Program-made: the position numbers and the translations under genes
Shown here: positions 1 to 7,467 of the stretch, piece by piece
How positions within the stretch are numbered: the stretch's first letter is position 1
Layout of the letters: each line of letters starts with the position of its first letter
Source of the DNA: a virus
Reading direction: 5' to 3' (one strand)
DNA length: 64,000 nucleotides
Virus record (IMG/VR): IMGVR_UViG_3300042904_000368
Span: 1 to 64,000 of that record
Notes under the pieces: model-generated
Databases searched by the model: none
What the model was told of the DNA's origin: nothing
Seen by the model: the letters and a program-made list of their open reading frames with translations, nothing else

Positions 1-704
1 CGGGGCAGTCGGCACCGGCTCTCACCGTTGACCAGCACGATACCCTGTGGGTTGCCTACCACAACACGGCGGGATTGGGCGGGACCACCTTCCTGTTTCG
101 CAGCATGGACCTGGGGCAAACCTGGGAAGAGATTTACACCGCAACTGGGCGCACCTTCCCGCGACCCCTCGCCACTCCGGAGCGGTTTCTGCTCTGCACG
201 AACGTGAGCGGCCTGAGCTTCCTCTCCATTCAACGCTCCCTGGATAGGAGCGGGGCGGGACCATACGGGCCTACGCTCCATGATGTGTGGCTGGATACAC
301 AGGAGCGTCGAGCCGATTTGCGACAGGACCGGCGCGGCTGGCTGCATATCGTCTACGAAACAACTGCCGGGGAGATCGCCCACCGCTACTCCAAGGATTT
401 AGGCGATACCTGGACGGACCCTGCCGAAATTCTTGCCGCCTCCGGTTCCGACCCCGGCTATCACGTTGGGGCGGAGCGCGCGCTACTCACCTACTGGCAG
501 GGCGGCGAGTTGTTCGTGGCAACCACGGATGAAACCTATTCGGTCTTCTCCGAAGCCGTCGCTATCCCGCCTACCGCCTTTGTCGCGCAACAGCTTGGCG
601 TAGTCTGGGACCGGCGCAAGCATCCTTGGCTCGTGGGCACCGTGGATGAGGAGCCAGAAGTCGCGTGGGCTGCCAATCCTTACGTCGAGTGGGTGGAGGT
701 CTGA
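1..704 (+). CDS. C-terminal part of a tail protein with Asp-box (BNR) repeats
   Basis: The start lies outside the window; the frame is open from base 3. Two clear Asp-box motifs, SMDLGQTW (102-125) and SKDLGDTW (390-413), indicate a sialidase-like beta-propeller segment. In phages such propellers sit on tail tips or spikes and bind or cut surface glycans. Enzyme activity cannot be judged because the N-terminal half is missing. The gene is followed by three small same-strand genes that close the late module. A second propeller-like gene lies at 51876-54113. Confidence 0.75.
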   Translation, partial: GQSAPALTVDQHDTLWVAYHNTAGLGGTTFLFRSMDLGQTWEEIYTATGRTFPRPLATPERFLLCTNVSGLSFLSIQRSLDRSGAGPYGPTLHDVWLDTQERRADLRQDRRGWLHIVYETTAGEIAHRYSKDLGDTWTDPAEILAASGSDPGYHVGAERALLTYWQGGELFVATTDETYSVFSEAVAIPPTAFVAQQLGVVWDRRKHPWLVGTVDEEPEVAWAANPYVEWVEV

Positions 705-705
705 G

Positions 706-921
706 GTGAGCTACGAAAAGGAACGACTGCGACGCATCCTCGCATCCCGCATCTACAAGCACAGCCGTCGCGCGGGCGAGATACGCAGCGGCGAAGCGAA
801 CGCGCCAAGCGGAAAGAACCCCCGACCCGTGAGCGACATCACCGGGTACGGCTATCTGGGGTTCGCGATGACCGGGGGCGATGCGGGCGGGTTCAACACC
901 AACCCAGAGGGTGAAGTTTAA
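706..921 (+). CDS. Small basic late protein, unknown function
   Basis: A 71-residue protein starting at GTG, one base after the preceding stop codon; the stop TGAG-GTG junction itself supports tight coupling. The N-terminal half is strongly basic (RLRRILASRIYKHSRR), the C-terminal half is glycine and asparagine rich. Its TAA overlaps the ATG of the next gene by one base. It is probably a minor tail-module protein; no family recognised. Confidence 0.65.
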   Translation: MSYEKERLRRILASRIYKHSRRAGEIRSGEANAPSGKNPRPVSDITGYGYLGFAMTGGDAGGFNTNPEGEV

Positions 922-1529
922 TGCCTGGAACACTCCCCACTCAGCACGCAAATTCGTTCTCGGCAGCGTGGTCGATTGCGGCTGACAACCAATTCCGATC
1001 CACCCTGGAAACGAGCTTCCACGCCCTGCATGGCGCAGGCGTAGTGGCAGGTGGTGGCGTTGTGAAGACTGCCGCCTTTGCGGTAGAGGTCGCGGCAGAT
1101 ACGCAGGTTTTCACCGAGGGCGTATTAGTCACTCTTACTGCCGCCATCCCCCGCACCGGCATCGCTCCTTCGCAGACCAACTACCTGTGGGGCCTGGTGA
1201 CGCGAACGGCAAGGGATCGCGAGACTGCTACCGCTGTGGATACGTGGGCCTTGGCGTTGACCCACAACACGACCGGAACGGCTCCCACGGACCTCTCCGT
1301 GCCTCTGGCGGTCATTGTGGCGGACGGCGCAGGGATCACGTCGATAGAGGAGTATCCTGCCGGGAAGTTCCTGCGGGCGACGAACCTGCTGGCAGGAACG
1401 AGAGACACGGTGGCAGCGGGTGAAGCGGCAGTGGTGGAGGCCAGCCATCAGGCAAGCCTTCTGGAGTCGCTAACTGTTCGCGGGCTGCTAGTGGTCCGAG
1501 GCAAAATCTTTGTGCGAGGAGTGTCTTAA
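921..1529 (+). CDS. Putative tail appendage protein
   Basis: A 202-residue protein rich in Ala, Thr, Val and Gly with few charged residues, typical of beta-structured phage appendage proteins. The segment around residues 45-110 alternates hydrophobic and Thr residues. The start ATG overlaps the previous stop by one base and the next gene begins directly after its TAA. Function is inferred only from composition and from the place at the end of the tail module. Confidence 0.7.
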   Translation: MPGTLPTQHANSFSAAWSIAADNQFRSTLETSFHALHGAGVVAGGGVVKTAAFAVEVAADTQVFTEGVLVTLTAAIPRTGIAPSQTNYLWGLVTRTARDRETATAVDTWALALTHNTTGTAPTDLSVPLAVIVADGAGITSIEEYPAGKFLRATNLLAGTRDTVAAGEAAVVEASHQASLLESLTVRGLLVVRGKIFVRGVS

Positions 1530-1841
1530 ATGGCAGGCGGAGTGATTGACGTGGGGATCGTGAAGGGCGGCAAGCTCTCAAAATCTGTTGCTGGCTCCGC
1601 CGATGTAACTCTCGTGCAAGCGGAGTGGGAGAATCGGTATCAGGAGTATACCGGCATCCTTACCGGCAACATCGACGTGATCCTGCCCCTACAGGCGTGC
1701 CTGGAATGGATCGTGAGTAACCAGACTACGGGCGCGTTCACGCTCACGGTAAAGGGCGCGACGGGGACGGGCTATGTTGTCCCACAGGGAGACCGGAAAC
1801 TGGTAGTGTGTGATGGCACGGACTTCTTTACACTGGATTAG
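1530..1841 (+). CDS. Small tail-fibre-type protein
   Basis: A 103-residue protein beginning immediately after the preceding stop. The stretch from residue 28 to the end (hydrophobic strand pairs, then TTGAFTLTVKG and a Gly-rich turn) resembles the beta-structured decoration or fibre repeats found after phage tail genes, including the VxP-xG turn before a final strand. It is the last late gene; the next genes lie on the other strand, converging 11 bp downstream. No terminator is visible between them. Confidence 0.7.
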   Translation: MAGGVIDVGIVKGGKLSKSVAGSADVTLVQAEWENRYQEYTGILTGNIDVILPLQACLEWIVSNQTTGAFTLTVKGATGTGYVVPQGDRKLVVCDGTDFFTLD

Positions 1842-1852
1842 GTGGTGGGCGG

Positions 1853-2203
1853 CTATGCAGGCGTTAGGAGCGTTGGCGCAGCGACCACCTCCAACAGCGG
1901 GCACCAGCTACGCTCCACCTTCCAGCGTTCGGCCCCTAACGCCCCGCATACTTCGCAGATGTGGTGCCCGATGAGAAAGTCTTCAGTAGCGACAACATCC
2001 GGGTAGCCTGCTTCGAACGACGCAATATCCCCTTTATCGCTTGGCGACAGTGACTCCCCTCGCCAGCAATGATCGCCCGTGGGCGTGGAGCATTCACCGA
2101 TTTTCAGCCCGTAGGACTGGATGATGTCGCGCGAGTTGTCTTCTATTGGGGTGCTATATGCCCATCTATCCTCGCTCCCTCTCCGCCCACTGCACGCAGC
2201 CAA
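1853..2203 (-). CDS. Small Cys-containing hypothetical protein
   Basis: An open frame of 116 codons from a TTG start; the true start is uncertain because no ribosome-binding site fits it well, and the first 12 residues look unlike coding sequence. The C-terminal part holds a CEVCG pair and nearby Cys and His (HHICEVC, WCPL), compatible with metal binding. It is the last gene of the leftward accessory array and converges on the late module. Confidence 0.45.
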   Translation of the reverse strand: MAACSGRRGSEDRWAYSTPIEDNSRDIIQSYGLKIGECSTPTGDHCWRGESLSPSDKGDIASFEAGYPDVVATEDFLIGHHICEVCGALGAERWKVERSWCPLLEVVAAPTLLTPA

Positions 2204-2221
2204 AGGAAGCGGCCGTGACCA

Positions 2222-2401
2222 CTAGTTGCCCAGGCGGTGCAGCTTCTTCCGCAGTTCTGCCAGGACCGGGTTGTCTTCCTTGAGTCCCTGCGCTTCCGCT
2301 TTCCGCAGCACGTTTAGCAGAAACTCGCGCTGCCGCGTGCGGCCTTCGGCATCGGAAGCAATCCAGGTATCGGGCCTCTCCAGTGGTGTTTCAGCTTCCA
2401 T
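2222..2401 (-). CDS. Small charged hypothetical protein
   Basis: A 59-residue acidic and basic alpha-helical protein, ending LRKKLHRLGN. The start ATG lies inside the end of the upstream gene (11-bp overlap), so translation is probably coupled. The helix from about residue 25 (REFLLNVLRKAEAQG) is amphipathic. No family recognised. Confidence 0.7.
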   Translation of the reverse strand: MEAETPLERPDTWIASDAEGRTRQREFLLNVLRKAEAQGLKEDNPVLAELRKKLHRLGN

Positions 2402-3263
2402 ACTCGCCCTCCGTGACCGGCTTATATCCCTCGCAGCCGCACCGCCACTCATCCCCATCCACACTACGCAGATAGGCTGTACAGGCTCCGGTATTATCTT
2501 CGTGGTCGCCGACACTGTGATCGCAGGCGCATCTGGGAACCACGTCCACCCAAGGCTCCTCGTTCGCTCGTAGTCGCTCCGCCGCGTAACGGAGAACGGA
2601 GAAAAAGTCGGTGGACACGTTTGGGATCGCCGTCTTGCAACGCACCGCCCACCGCTCCAAAAGTGCGGCGCACCGCTCCCTTTCCTCTGCCCGCACTTGC
2701 TCCAAGAGACCCGCCAAATGCCCCTCGACGGGCGCATTTGCGTGTGCGTCTATCGCGTCTTGCAGTTCGCTATCGGCCTTGCGGTCGCGTTCTGTCGGAA
2801 TGGCTGTTGCCACTTTCCACGCTGCGTGTTGCTCGATGGCTGCTGCCTCTAGCCTTCTCAACGTCTCTTTCGTCATCGCTCCCCCGTTTCTCTCCACCCC
2901 CGCCTCACCCGCCGCGAGCAAAGAGCCACCTTCTTTACCATCCCCATCCCGCTCTTTCAGATACGCGAACAGTGCCCGCAGGAAGTCGCTGCCTAGCCCC
3001 GCTTCCTCACCGGGGTGAGCGTGGATTATGCCCCTGAAGGCGAAGTATAGATCGGCGCCTTCAGGCCGGATGACGCAAGCGGCGGCGGCATCTACCACAG
3101 CGGACAAAACCCCCTCTGCCTGGCGGGCGCGACGGCTGGAGGTGATGAACGCCTTGGCCTCTTGATCGGAGAGCGCGTGCCTGAGTGCGCGTTCTGCCAG
3201 TGCCTCAAACTCGGCATCGGAGAGGCGTTCGGGTGGGGCGTCGATGGTGGTGGTCTGGGTCAT
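2391..3263 (-). CDS. Phage accessory protein with C-terminal Cys/His knuckle
   Basis: A 290-residue protein; ATG at 3263 follows AGAGGAA at good spacing. The N-terminal 130 residues are helical and acidic. The middle (residues 150-235) is a long charged helix with RAEERERC, like many phage early proteins. The C-terminus carries the pattern CxCDHxxxDHxxxxGxC...CxC, a likely zinc knuckle. An internal ATG at 2876 follows GGGGGAG in the same frame, so a second shorter product or a fusion of two ancestral genes is possible. The start overlaps the previous gene by four bases. Confidence 0.8.
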   Translation of the reverse strand: MTQTTTIDAPPERLSDAEFEALAERALRHALSDQEAKAFITSSRRARQAEGVLSAVVDAAAACVIRPEGADLYFAFRGIIHAHPGEEAGLGSDFLRALFAYLKERDGDGKEGGSLLAAGEAGVERNGGAMTKETLRRLEAAAIEQHAAWKVATAIPTERDRKADSELQDAIDAHANAPVEGHLAGLLEQVRAEERERCAALLERWAVRCKTAIPNVSTDFFSVLRYAAERLRANEEPWVDVVPRCACDHSVGDHEDNTGACTAYLRSVDGDEWRCGCEGYKPVTEGEYGS

Positions 3264-3535
3264 TCCGGTTCCTCTGGGCAATTCTCCCCATACAGATACC
3301 TTCCCGCGTGCGTCAGGGAATACCCCTCAACAGCGATTACCCCGAAGCGATCCTTTCCTAGCGTGAAGGTTTCCGCCTCGATCCACCCCTTGGCGACTAA
3401 TCGCTCTGCCAGCCGCTTCGGTAGTTTGGCGACCTGCTGCTTGCCAGTGACCGCCGAGCTGACTTCCTGCACAAACAGCGCACTCAGGGCGGCAAGCTCC
3501 GCCTTCCCAACGCGCGGCGCTACTTCAGCTTCCAT
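3260..3535 (-). CDS. Small hypothetical protein
   Basis: A 91-residue protein whose ATG at 3535 follows AAAGGAGCAGGAGC. It looks like a small winged-helix fold: helical first half (KAELAALSALFVQE), then a KLPKRLAERLVAKGW helix, then a short beta hairpin ending GRYLYGENC. This could bind DNA, but the match is only by general shape. It overlaps its neighbours on both sides by 4 and 11 bases. Confidence 0.75.
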   Translation of the reverse strand: MEAEVAPRVGKAELAALSALFVQEVSSAVTGKQQVAKLPKRLAERLVAKGWIEAETFTLGKDRFGVIAVEGYSLTHAGRYLYGENCPEEPE

Positions 3536-3905
3536 GCTCCTGCTCCTTTCTCTCGCCGCTCCCTGGCTGGGCGGGCGGGTCGCTGATGGTGGCTGGATAC
3601 ACGCCGCGAATGACGATCCTCTCCAGCATTTGCTGTGCGAAGACAGCCATTCTCTCGGCATCCAGTTCCTTCTGTTGGGGTGTGCGATGGTCGGGCGGAA
3701 TCTGGATAGGCATTGCGTAACGTCGCAAGGTGTAGGCTGGAGCGCCCTCTTCACTTGGCCCTAGAAGCTCTGCGGGCAATCTCATTTCGTGGGTGAGCCG
3801 CTCCAGTTCCGCCTCTCTTTCACGCATCATCCGCAAGAAGGGCAACTCCCTGGCAGACGGCGTGATTGCCCTGTAGATGAAATCCCTGATCTGATCCTCA
3901 TTCAT
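3525..3905 (-). CDS. Hypothetical accessory protein
   Basis: A 126-residue protein with a helical N-terminus (MNEDQIRDFIYRAITPSARE) and a charged helix ending around residue 45. ATG at 3905 overlaps the TGA of the upstream gene (ATGA), a sign of translational coupling. The C-terminal 20 residues are Pro, Gly and Glu rich and probably disordered. No family recognised. Confidence 0.75.
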   Translation of the reverse strand: MNEDQIRDFIYRAITPSARELPFLRMMREREAELERLTHEMRLPAELLGPSEEGAPAYTLRRYAMPIQIPPDHRTPQQKELDAERMAVFAQQMLERIVIRGVYPATISDPPAQPGSGERKEQEHGS

Positions 3906-4312
3906 GGCATAACCCCCACGGGGAATATCTCCCGCTCCGAGCAAACTGGCGTGCGTTCCTTGCCGTCCACGGTGAACCTCACGACCCCGGATTTTCCAAC
4001 TCCGCCGTGCTGCCAGCCGAGGAGTTCGGCGGGTCCGTCGTAATCCCCGAACGCGAACTGTGCCACAAGGCGGATCGGGATCGGTCGCTCTTTGCTAGTT
4101 CCTCTCCCCGCTTGATTGCGTTCTGAAGCATCCCCCGCAGGCTCGTGCGATCCAGGCCGGTTAACTCTGCCAGCCGCCCCTCGCTGACTTCCCCTGCGGC
4201 CCACGCGATCAGCAGGTCCGTCAACTCCCCCGGCGATAGTTCGGCTGGGATCATCGGTGGCAACATCGCTAACTTCCTTTCCACAGTGCGGACAGACCAT
4301 TTCTCGCTCCAC
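3902..4312 (-). CDS. Zinc-finger start plus C-terminal domain in one frame, interrupted by another frame
   Basis: This 136-codon frame begins with a convincing zinc-ribbon start (MEREMVCPHCGKEV) and ends with a convincing domain (about the last 60 residues, including FRTVDG-like strands). The middle, roughly 4250-4090, looks non-coding in this frame, while frame 3979-4266 looks coding there with high G/C at third positions. Either two genes overlap, or one gene was split by two frameshifts (real or from sequencing). The end overlaps the next ATG by four bases. Confidence 0.5.
   Translation of the reverse strand: MEREMVCPHCGKEVSDVATDDPSRTIAGGVDGPADRVGRRGSQRGAAGRVNRPGSHEPAGDASERNQAGRGTSKERPIPIRLVAQFAFGDYDGPAELLGWQHGGVGKSGVVRFTVDGKERTPVCSEREIFPVGVMP
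3979..4266 (-). CDS. Nested helical protein
   Basis: ATG at 4266 follows GGAAAGGAAG with 6-7 bases spacing, and this Shine-Dalgarno lies within the GKE codons of the overlapping zinc-finger frame. The 95-residue product has a well-formed helical core (DLLIAWAAGEVSEGRLAEL, then DRTSLRGMLQNAIKRGEEL) that reads like a small helix-turn-helix protein. The last 25 residues (Ser, Thr, Pro rich) look like read-through of the other frame. Good evidence that the middle of this region codes in this frame. Confidence 0.6.
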   Translation of the reverse strand: MLPPMIPAELSPGELTDLLIAWAAGEVSEGRLAELTGLDRTSLRGMLQNAIKRGEELAKSDRSRSALWHSSRSGITTDPPNSSAGSTAELENPGS

Positions 4313-4330
4313 TCTCTCGCTCCTGGCGCA

Positions 4331-4618
4331 CTAGGCCGCGTTGGTGGTGGCGGCGTCAACAGGTGCGAATACCGCTCGATACCAGGCGTTCGGATGGTTG
4401 GCGCCGATCCATTCGTACGCGACCCGGCCCAAACACATCGCCAGCGCCACCTCTATCTGTGGTGGGTAGCCGCTCATCGGATCGTTCCAGCGTTTGGTCC
4501 ACGGCTCGAACGCTGGGTGCGCCTTGGCTGCTTGCACGATGGATTTCGCATCCTCTTCCCAGACGCCCTGGCTGTAAATCCACTCCACAGCCCATTCCTC
4601 CACGGTTTGCTCTCTCAC
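4331..4618 (-). CDS. Hypothetical protein, Trp-rich
   Basis: A 95-residue protein starting at GTG 4618 behind GGGGGAGGAAATC. It contains many aromatic residues (EEWAVEWIYSQ, WTKRWND, YEWIGANH) and a KxxP-type central helix. The composition and codon use are clearly coding. It lies 18 bp upstream of the zinc-finger/nested gene pair. No family recognised. Confidence 0.8.
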   Translation of the reverse strand: MREQTVEEWAVEWIYSQGVWEEDAKSIVQAAKAHPAFEPWTKRWNDPMSGYPPQIEVALAMCLGRVAYEWIGANHPNAWYRAVFAPVDAATTNAA

Positions 4619-4660
4619 GATTTCCTCCCCCTCGCAGCGGTCCCGGCCCCCGCAGGCTGG

Positions 4661-4801
4661 TTACTTCGGCGTTGCGATCTTGGGCCAAATGCTCGGAATA
4701 GACTTCCGTGCCCCACAGCCGGGAGTCGTACATCTCCACACGCATTCCTTCCCGCCCTGCGAAACCATCTCCATTGAAGGATGAGTGCATCCGCCTGCCA
4801 T
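4661..4801 (-). CDS. Small zinc-ribbon-like protein
   Basis: A 46-residue protein starting at ATG 4801 behind AGAGGGAGGGATT, a strong ribosome-binding site. It has CTHP near the start, then CVWRCTTPGCG, giving four Cys with His that could hold one zinc ion. A longer alternative frame on the same strand (4356-4790) is rejected because its composition is Gly/Arg-rich shadow. Confidence 0.65.
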   Translation of the reverse strand: MAGGCTHPSMEMVSQGGKECVWRCTTPGCGARKSIPSIWPKIATPK

Positions 4802-4847
4802 AATCCCTCCCTCTCCCCTTTCTCCAGCGGCCCGGACTCGGCGGCGG

Positions 4848-4976
4848 CTAGGGCGTGGTGGCTGCGGCGTGTGGCTCAATCCAAAAGAATTCGAACACGC
4901 CCGCCGCCGCTTCCATGCGACCATGCTCCATATCTCGATCTACCGGACAGTCTTCTCTAGACGCACACTGCGTCAT
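4848..4976 (-). CDS. Very small hypothetical protein
   Basis: A 42-residue open frame from ATG 4976 to TAG 4848, starting with MTQCASREDCPVDRD and ending with an aromatic patch (VFEFFWIEPH). It fills a gap in an otherwise gapless operon and has coding-like third positions. The ribosome-binding site is weak, so coupling with the tiny upstream frame at 4989-5066 is likely if both are real. Confidence 0.5.
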   Translation of the reverse strand: MTQCASREDCPVDRDMEHGRMEAAAGVFEFFWIEPHAAATTP

Positions 4977-4988
4977 CGCTTCGTAAGT

Positions 4989-5066
4989 TCACGTCGCCAA
5001 GCACAGATCGCAAATGTACGGCCTGCGGTTGGCGTATTCGTCAGGATTTCGCGCTTCTACACTCAC
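4989..5066 (-). CDS. Possible 25-residue peptide
   Basis: GTG at 5066 follows GAGAAAGGGGCGG, a good ribosome-binding site, and opens a 25-codon frame ending with CDLCLAT, a CxxC pair. It sits between two clear genes of the leftward operon and stops 12 bp before the next ATG. Such short frames arise by chance, so the main support is the ribosome-binding site and the otherwise empty gap. Confidence 0.35.
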   Translation of the reverse strand: MSVEARNPDEYANRRPYICDLCLAT

Positions 5067-5102
5067 AACCCGCCCCTTTCTCCCCACGCGCTCCGAAGAC
5101 GG

Positions 5103-5315
5103 TTAATCGATTGGCAGCAGGCCGCGCTCCTCAAGTTCCTGGTTCGCTAAAATTTGCAGGTAGCGAAGATCGGATTCGGCTTGCTGTAAAGCCTCCGTAT
5201 CCAGGTCTTGCAGCCAGGATCGCAACCCGGTTTCTAGATCATCGCCGCCTGGCTCTAACACCACCGTGAGAACCGCTCCAACTAACTCCCGTGCCCGACT
5301 TGTCTCTTTAGTCAT
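5103..5315 (-). CDS. Small acidic helical protein
   Basis: A 70-residue protein; ATG 5315 follows GGAAAGGAAATTGG. The sequence is mostly one or two acidic amphipathic helices (LETGLRSWLQDLDTEALQQ, then YLQILANQELEE). Short acidic proteins in such accessory clusters are often anti-defence or regulatory factors, but nothing specific is seen here. Confidence 0.8.
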   Translation of the reverse strand: MTKETSRARELVGAVLTVVLEPGGDDLETGLRSWLQDLDTEALQQAESDLRYLQILANQELEERGLLPID

Positions 5316-5376
5316 TCCAATTTCCTTTCCAAAAACCCAATTCTCGCCGGTCCCCGGTGGGCGCGGGTCGGGTCGG

Positions 5377-6003
5377 TTAGGAAAGCCCTTGTGCTACAGC
5401 GTACTCTGAACCGTGACTTTGAGAGCAGAACGCAAAGCCTAAGCTCACTCGTTCTCGCTTCACGTACCGCCCGCACCTAAGGCAACGACCGGACCACTTC
5501 AGCGGCTTCGTGGACGCAACCAGGGCCTTGTCCGCTCGTAGGCTTTCCGGCGATACCCCCAACTCTTCCAGATCGTCTCCGTCCTTTTCCGCTGAACGCA
5601 GGATGAGGTACTTCACGAACAGCCCCAAGGGTAGCTCCAAGAATGCCTGTCGCCGCACGCCCAAGGCAGCTACGAACTCCACGAACTCTTCCATGATGTC
5701 GCTGGCGTTCACGAACGGATTGAACTCGTAGCGGCGGCATGGCTCGTAGATGCGGGTAGACTGAGCGTGGTGGGTAACTTTCCCGTCAGCATCAACTTCC
5801 AGGTATTCTCCGTTCCCCAGGTCGATCCGATATTCGCTGCCCCGCTTTGCCTCGAAACGACGCGGAAGCAGAGAATGGGAGCTACCGTCCGTATAATCCC
5901 AGGATGAAATCGACGTGGCGGCAGAGGAATTCAGCACCCAACTGCAAGTAGTAGCCGTGCCAGAAGTGCTCCAAGCGCTCAACCTGTATTGATAGCCCGT
6001 CAC
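5377..6003 (-). CDS. Hypothetical protein with C-terminal Cys cluster
   Basis: A 208-residue frame; GTG 6003 overlaps the stop of the upstream gene (GTGA) and follows GGGAGAA. The first 45 residues are Ser/Thr-rich and poorly coding-like, because another frame (5882-5974) looks coding there. From about residue 60 the protein is clear: short beta strands, then a helical part (IMEEFVEFVAALG), then CLRCGRYVKRER...FAFC, a likely zinc ribbon at the end. The true start may lie inside. Confidence 0.7.
   Translation of the reverse strand: MTGYQYRLSAWSTSGTATTCSWVLNSSAATSISSWDYTDGSSHSLLPRRFEAKRGSEYRIDLGNGEYLEVDADGKVTHHAQSTRIYEPCRRYEFNPFVNASDIMEEFVEFVAALGVRRQAFLELPLGLFVKYLILRSAEKDGDDLEELGVSPESLRADKALVASTKPLKWSGRCLRCGRYVKRERVSLGFAFCSQSHGSEYAVAQGLS
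5882..5974 (-). CDS. Possible 30-residue aromatic peptide overlapping the next gene
   Basis: A TTG-started frame (5974) of 30 codons, five bases after AGGTTGAG, coding for an aromatic and His-rich peptide (MEHFWHGYYLQLG, then CRHVDFILG). Third positions are markedly richer in G/C here than in the overlapping frame 5377-6003, which suggests that this frame is the coding one in this stretch. Confidence 0.4.
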   Translation of the reverse strand: MEHFWHGYYLQLGAEFLCRHVDFILGLYGR

Positions 6004-6323
6004 GCTGTTTCTCCCGTTGGGTTTAGCCACAGGTCGCGCAGGAACTCGGCGGCAGAACTGGTCTTCATTGCCAGGTCGTTGTGCTTCCAGACGTTGCGCT
6101 TATTCACCCGCACGGTGGAGTAAGAACTGTTCCAGCGCTCCTCAGTGATTACTCCCGCCACGATTACCCGGAAATGGATATGCCCACAGATCGGACACTC
6201 TACCTCGTGGTTGCCCTCGATATCGAAATCAATCCGAGCAAGGAAGTTCTTGCCGCAGTTGTGGCAGTGCATGTCCGTGCGGCACAGGCCCTTCCCGCTG
6301 TTCAGGTCCAAACTTTCACCCAT
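6000..6323 (-). CDS. Zinc-ribbon protein
   Basis: A 107-residue protein from ATG 6323 (CTGGAG eight bases upstream). Residues 17-60 contain HCHNCGKNF and ECPICGHIH, two CxxC pairs spaced as in a rubredoxin-type zinc ribbon. The rest carries a short strand region and a C-terminal amphipathic helix. The stop overlaps the next GTG by four bases. Role unknown; protein or nucleic-acid binding is likely from the fold. Confidence 0.8.
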   Translation of the reverse strand: MGESLDLNSGKGLCRTDMHCHNCGKNFLARIDFDIEGNHEVECPICGHIHFRVIVAGVITEERWNSSYSTVRVNKRNVWKHNDLAMKTSSAAEFLRDLWLNPTGETA

Positions 6324-6340
6324 TGAAGACTCCAGGGAAG

Positions 6341-6365
6341 ACAGGGGCGGTTCTCCCGCCCCTGT
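6341..6365 (-). terminator. Intergenic stem-loop
   Basis: A perfect 10-bp stem (6341-6350 with 6356-6365, core AGGGGCGG) around a 5-base loop in the 47-bp gap between two leftward genes. There is no T-run after it, so it could be a weak terminator, an mRNA-stabilising hairpin or a processing site. Confidence 0.4.
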
Positions 6366-6370
6366 GCGAA

Positions 6371-6850
6371 CTAAGCTCCCAACTTGGCGAGCATCCCTTC
6401 GAACCGATCTTTGGTCTTCATCAACTTGCGGAACTGGCGCGGCTTCAGCTTGGAGATATCCACAGCGGACGCCCGCAGATTCAGGGACTCTGCAACCTTC
6501 TGCGCGGCACTGATCTGTTGAAGCGCAGAGACGAACTTCGCGCCCGGTTTCGCCCCTTCTTTGATGACCCGATCCCAATCGAACGGGGTCTTGTCGTGCC
6601 AGGTCCACTTCTCGCCCGCTACTGCTTCGCCGGACGTCCAAGAAAAAGACTTCTTGAAATCGGCCTCTGGCATCGCGTGGCGGTATTCGGTTGGCTCTGC
6701 GCCGGTCGTCTCGAACATCGAGAACACGACCCGTTCGCCTTCCGTGCTTTCCACGAAGATCAAGCTGCCGTCTTCGTGTTCAGCCCAACACCCTGCCGCT
6801 AGCCGGTCGCGGTTGACGGGGTTAAACCCTGGAACATCCTCAGTCGCCAT
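6371..6850 (-). CDS. Hypothetical protein with basic helical C-terminus
   Basis: A 159-residue protein; ATG 6850 follows AAAGGACCGAGACA. Two parts are visible: a beta-rich N-terminal half (residues 1-75, with strands such as SLIFVES and RVVFSMFE) and a helical C-terminal half rich in Lys (SKLKPRQFRKLMKTKDRF). The layout is like small phage early proteins that bind a host partner or nucleic acid. No family recognised. Confidence 0.85.
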   Translation of the reverse strand: MATEDVPGFNPVNRDRLAAGCWAEHEDGSLIFVESTEGERVVFSMFETTGAEPTEYRHAMPEADFKKSFSWTSGEAVAGEKWTWHDKTPFDWDRVIKEGAKPGAKFVSALQQISAAQKVAESLNLRASAVDISKLKPRQFRKLMKTKDRFEGMLAKLGA

Positions 6851-6935
6851 TGTCTCGGTCCTTTCTGGGCTAATGCCCGTTTACAAAAAGCACACCCTCT
6901 CCCGGTTGGCCGCGCCTGGGCGCAGTGGTTGGTTG

Positions 6936-7397
6936 CTAGTCAGCGCGGTCTTCAACGTCCTGAAGTGCGGCTAGAGCGTCGGCCCAGAGGCCCGCGTGTT
7001 CAACTGGCCGCGTGGACGGCTGATACGCCTCACAGAGAGCCAGCAGAGCATCGCGTGGCGCAGACTCCACAGTGGGCTCCTCCGCTGCTAGGCCCATCGA
7101 CTGTGCTAGGACGCGGGCCTTTTCCAGCAATCTCTCTGCCCTCGCCAACTCCTCGGCTCTTTTGTCGCGAAGCTTCTTTTTCTGCTCTAGCCAATCGGAA
7201 ACCGCAGCATTCGGCGTGGTAAAGAACCCGTCGAAATGGGCCTCGTGCTTGTTAACCTGTGCCGCGCCTGCCGTTGCCCGACAGGCCTTGAAACGGTATT
7301 GCTTCGCGGTTTCCGTGGCCTGGATTTCGAGCAGGCGCGGCTCGTCGCTGCTGTAATCTGGACATCCAACTCGGTAAAGCGTCACTGTCTCTGCCAT
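6936..7397 (-). CDS. Hypothetical protein with coiled-coil
   Basis: A 153-residue protein from ATG 7397 (GAGGATTAG upstream). Residues 1-65 form a compact beta-type domain with one Cys; residues 75-110 are a strong charged coiled coil (EQKKKLRDKRAEELARAE). The C-terminal 40 residues are acidic. The 85 bp downstream, before the next ATG, hold no gene. Confidence 0.8.
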   Translation of the reverse strand: MAETVTLYRVGCPDYSSDEPRLLEIQATETAKQYRFKACRATAGAAQVNKHEAHFDGFFTTPNAAVSDWLEQKKKLRDKRAEELARAERLLEKARVLAQSMGLAAEEPTVESAPRDALLALCEAYQPSTRPVEHAGLWADALAALQDVEDRAD

Positions 7398-7467
7398 AAA
7401 ACTAATCCTCACTCTTCACCCCGCGCCGTGCGGGTGGTCGGGCCTAGAAAATCTTGCAAACGCAGGC

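Noticed and set aside
4356-4790. A 144-codon minus-strand frame overlapping the 46-residue zinc protein and the 4618 gene
   Set aside because: Gly/Arg-rich composition, and the two shorter frames have strong ribosome-binding sites and better codon use.
4785-5150. A 121-codon plus-strand frame
   Set aside because: It is antisense to small minus-strand genes, Arg-rich, and without a ribosome-binding site.
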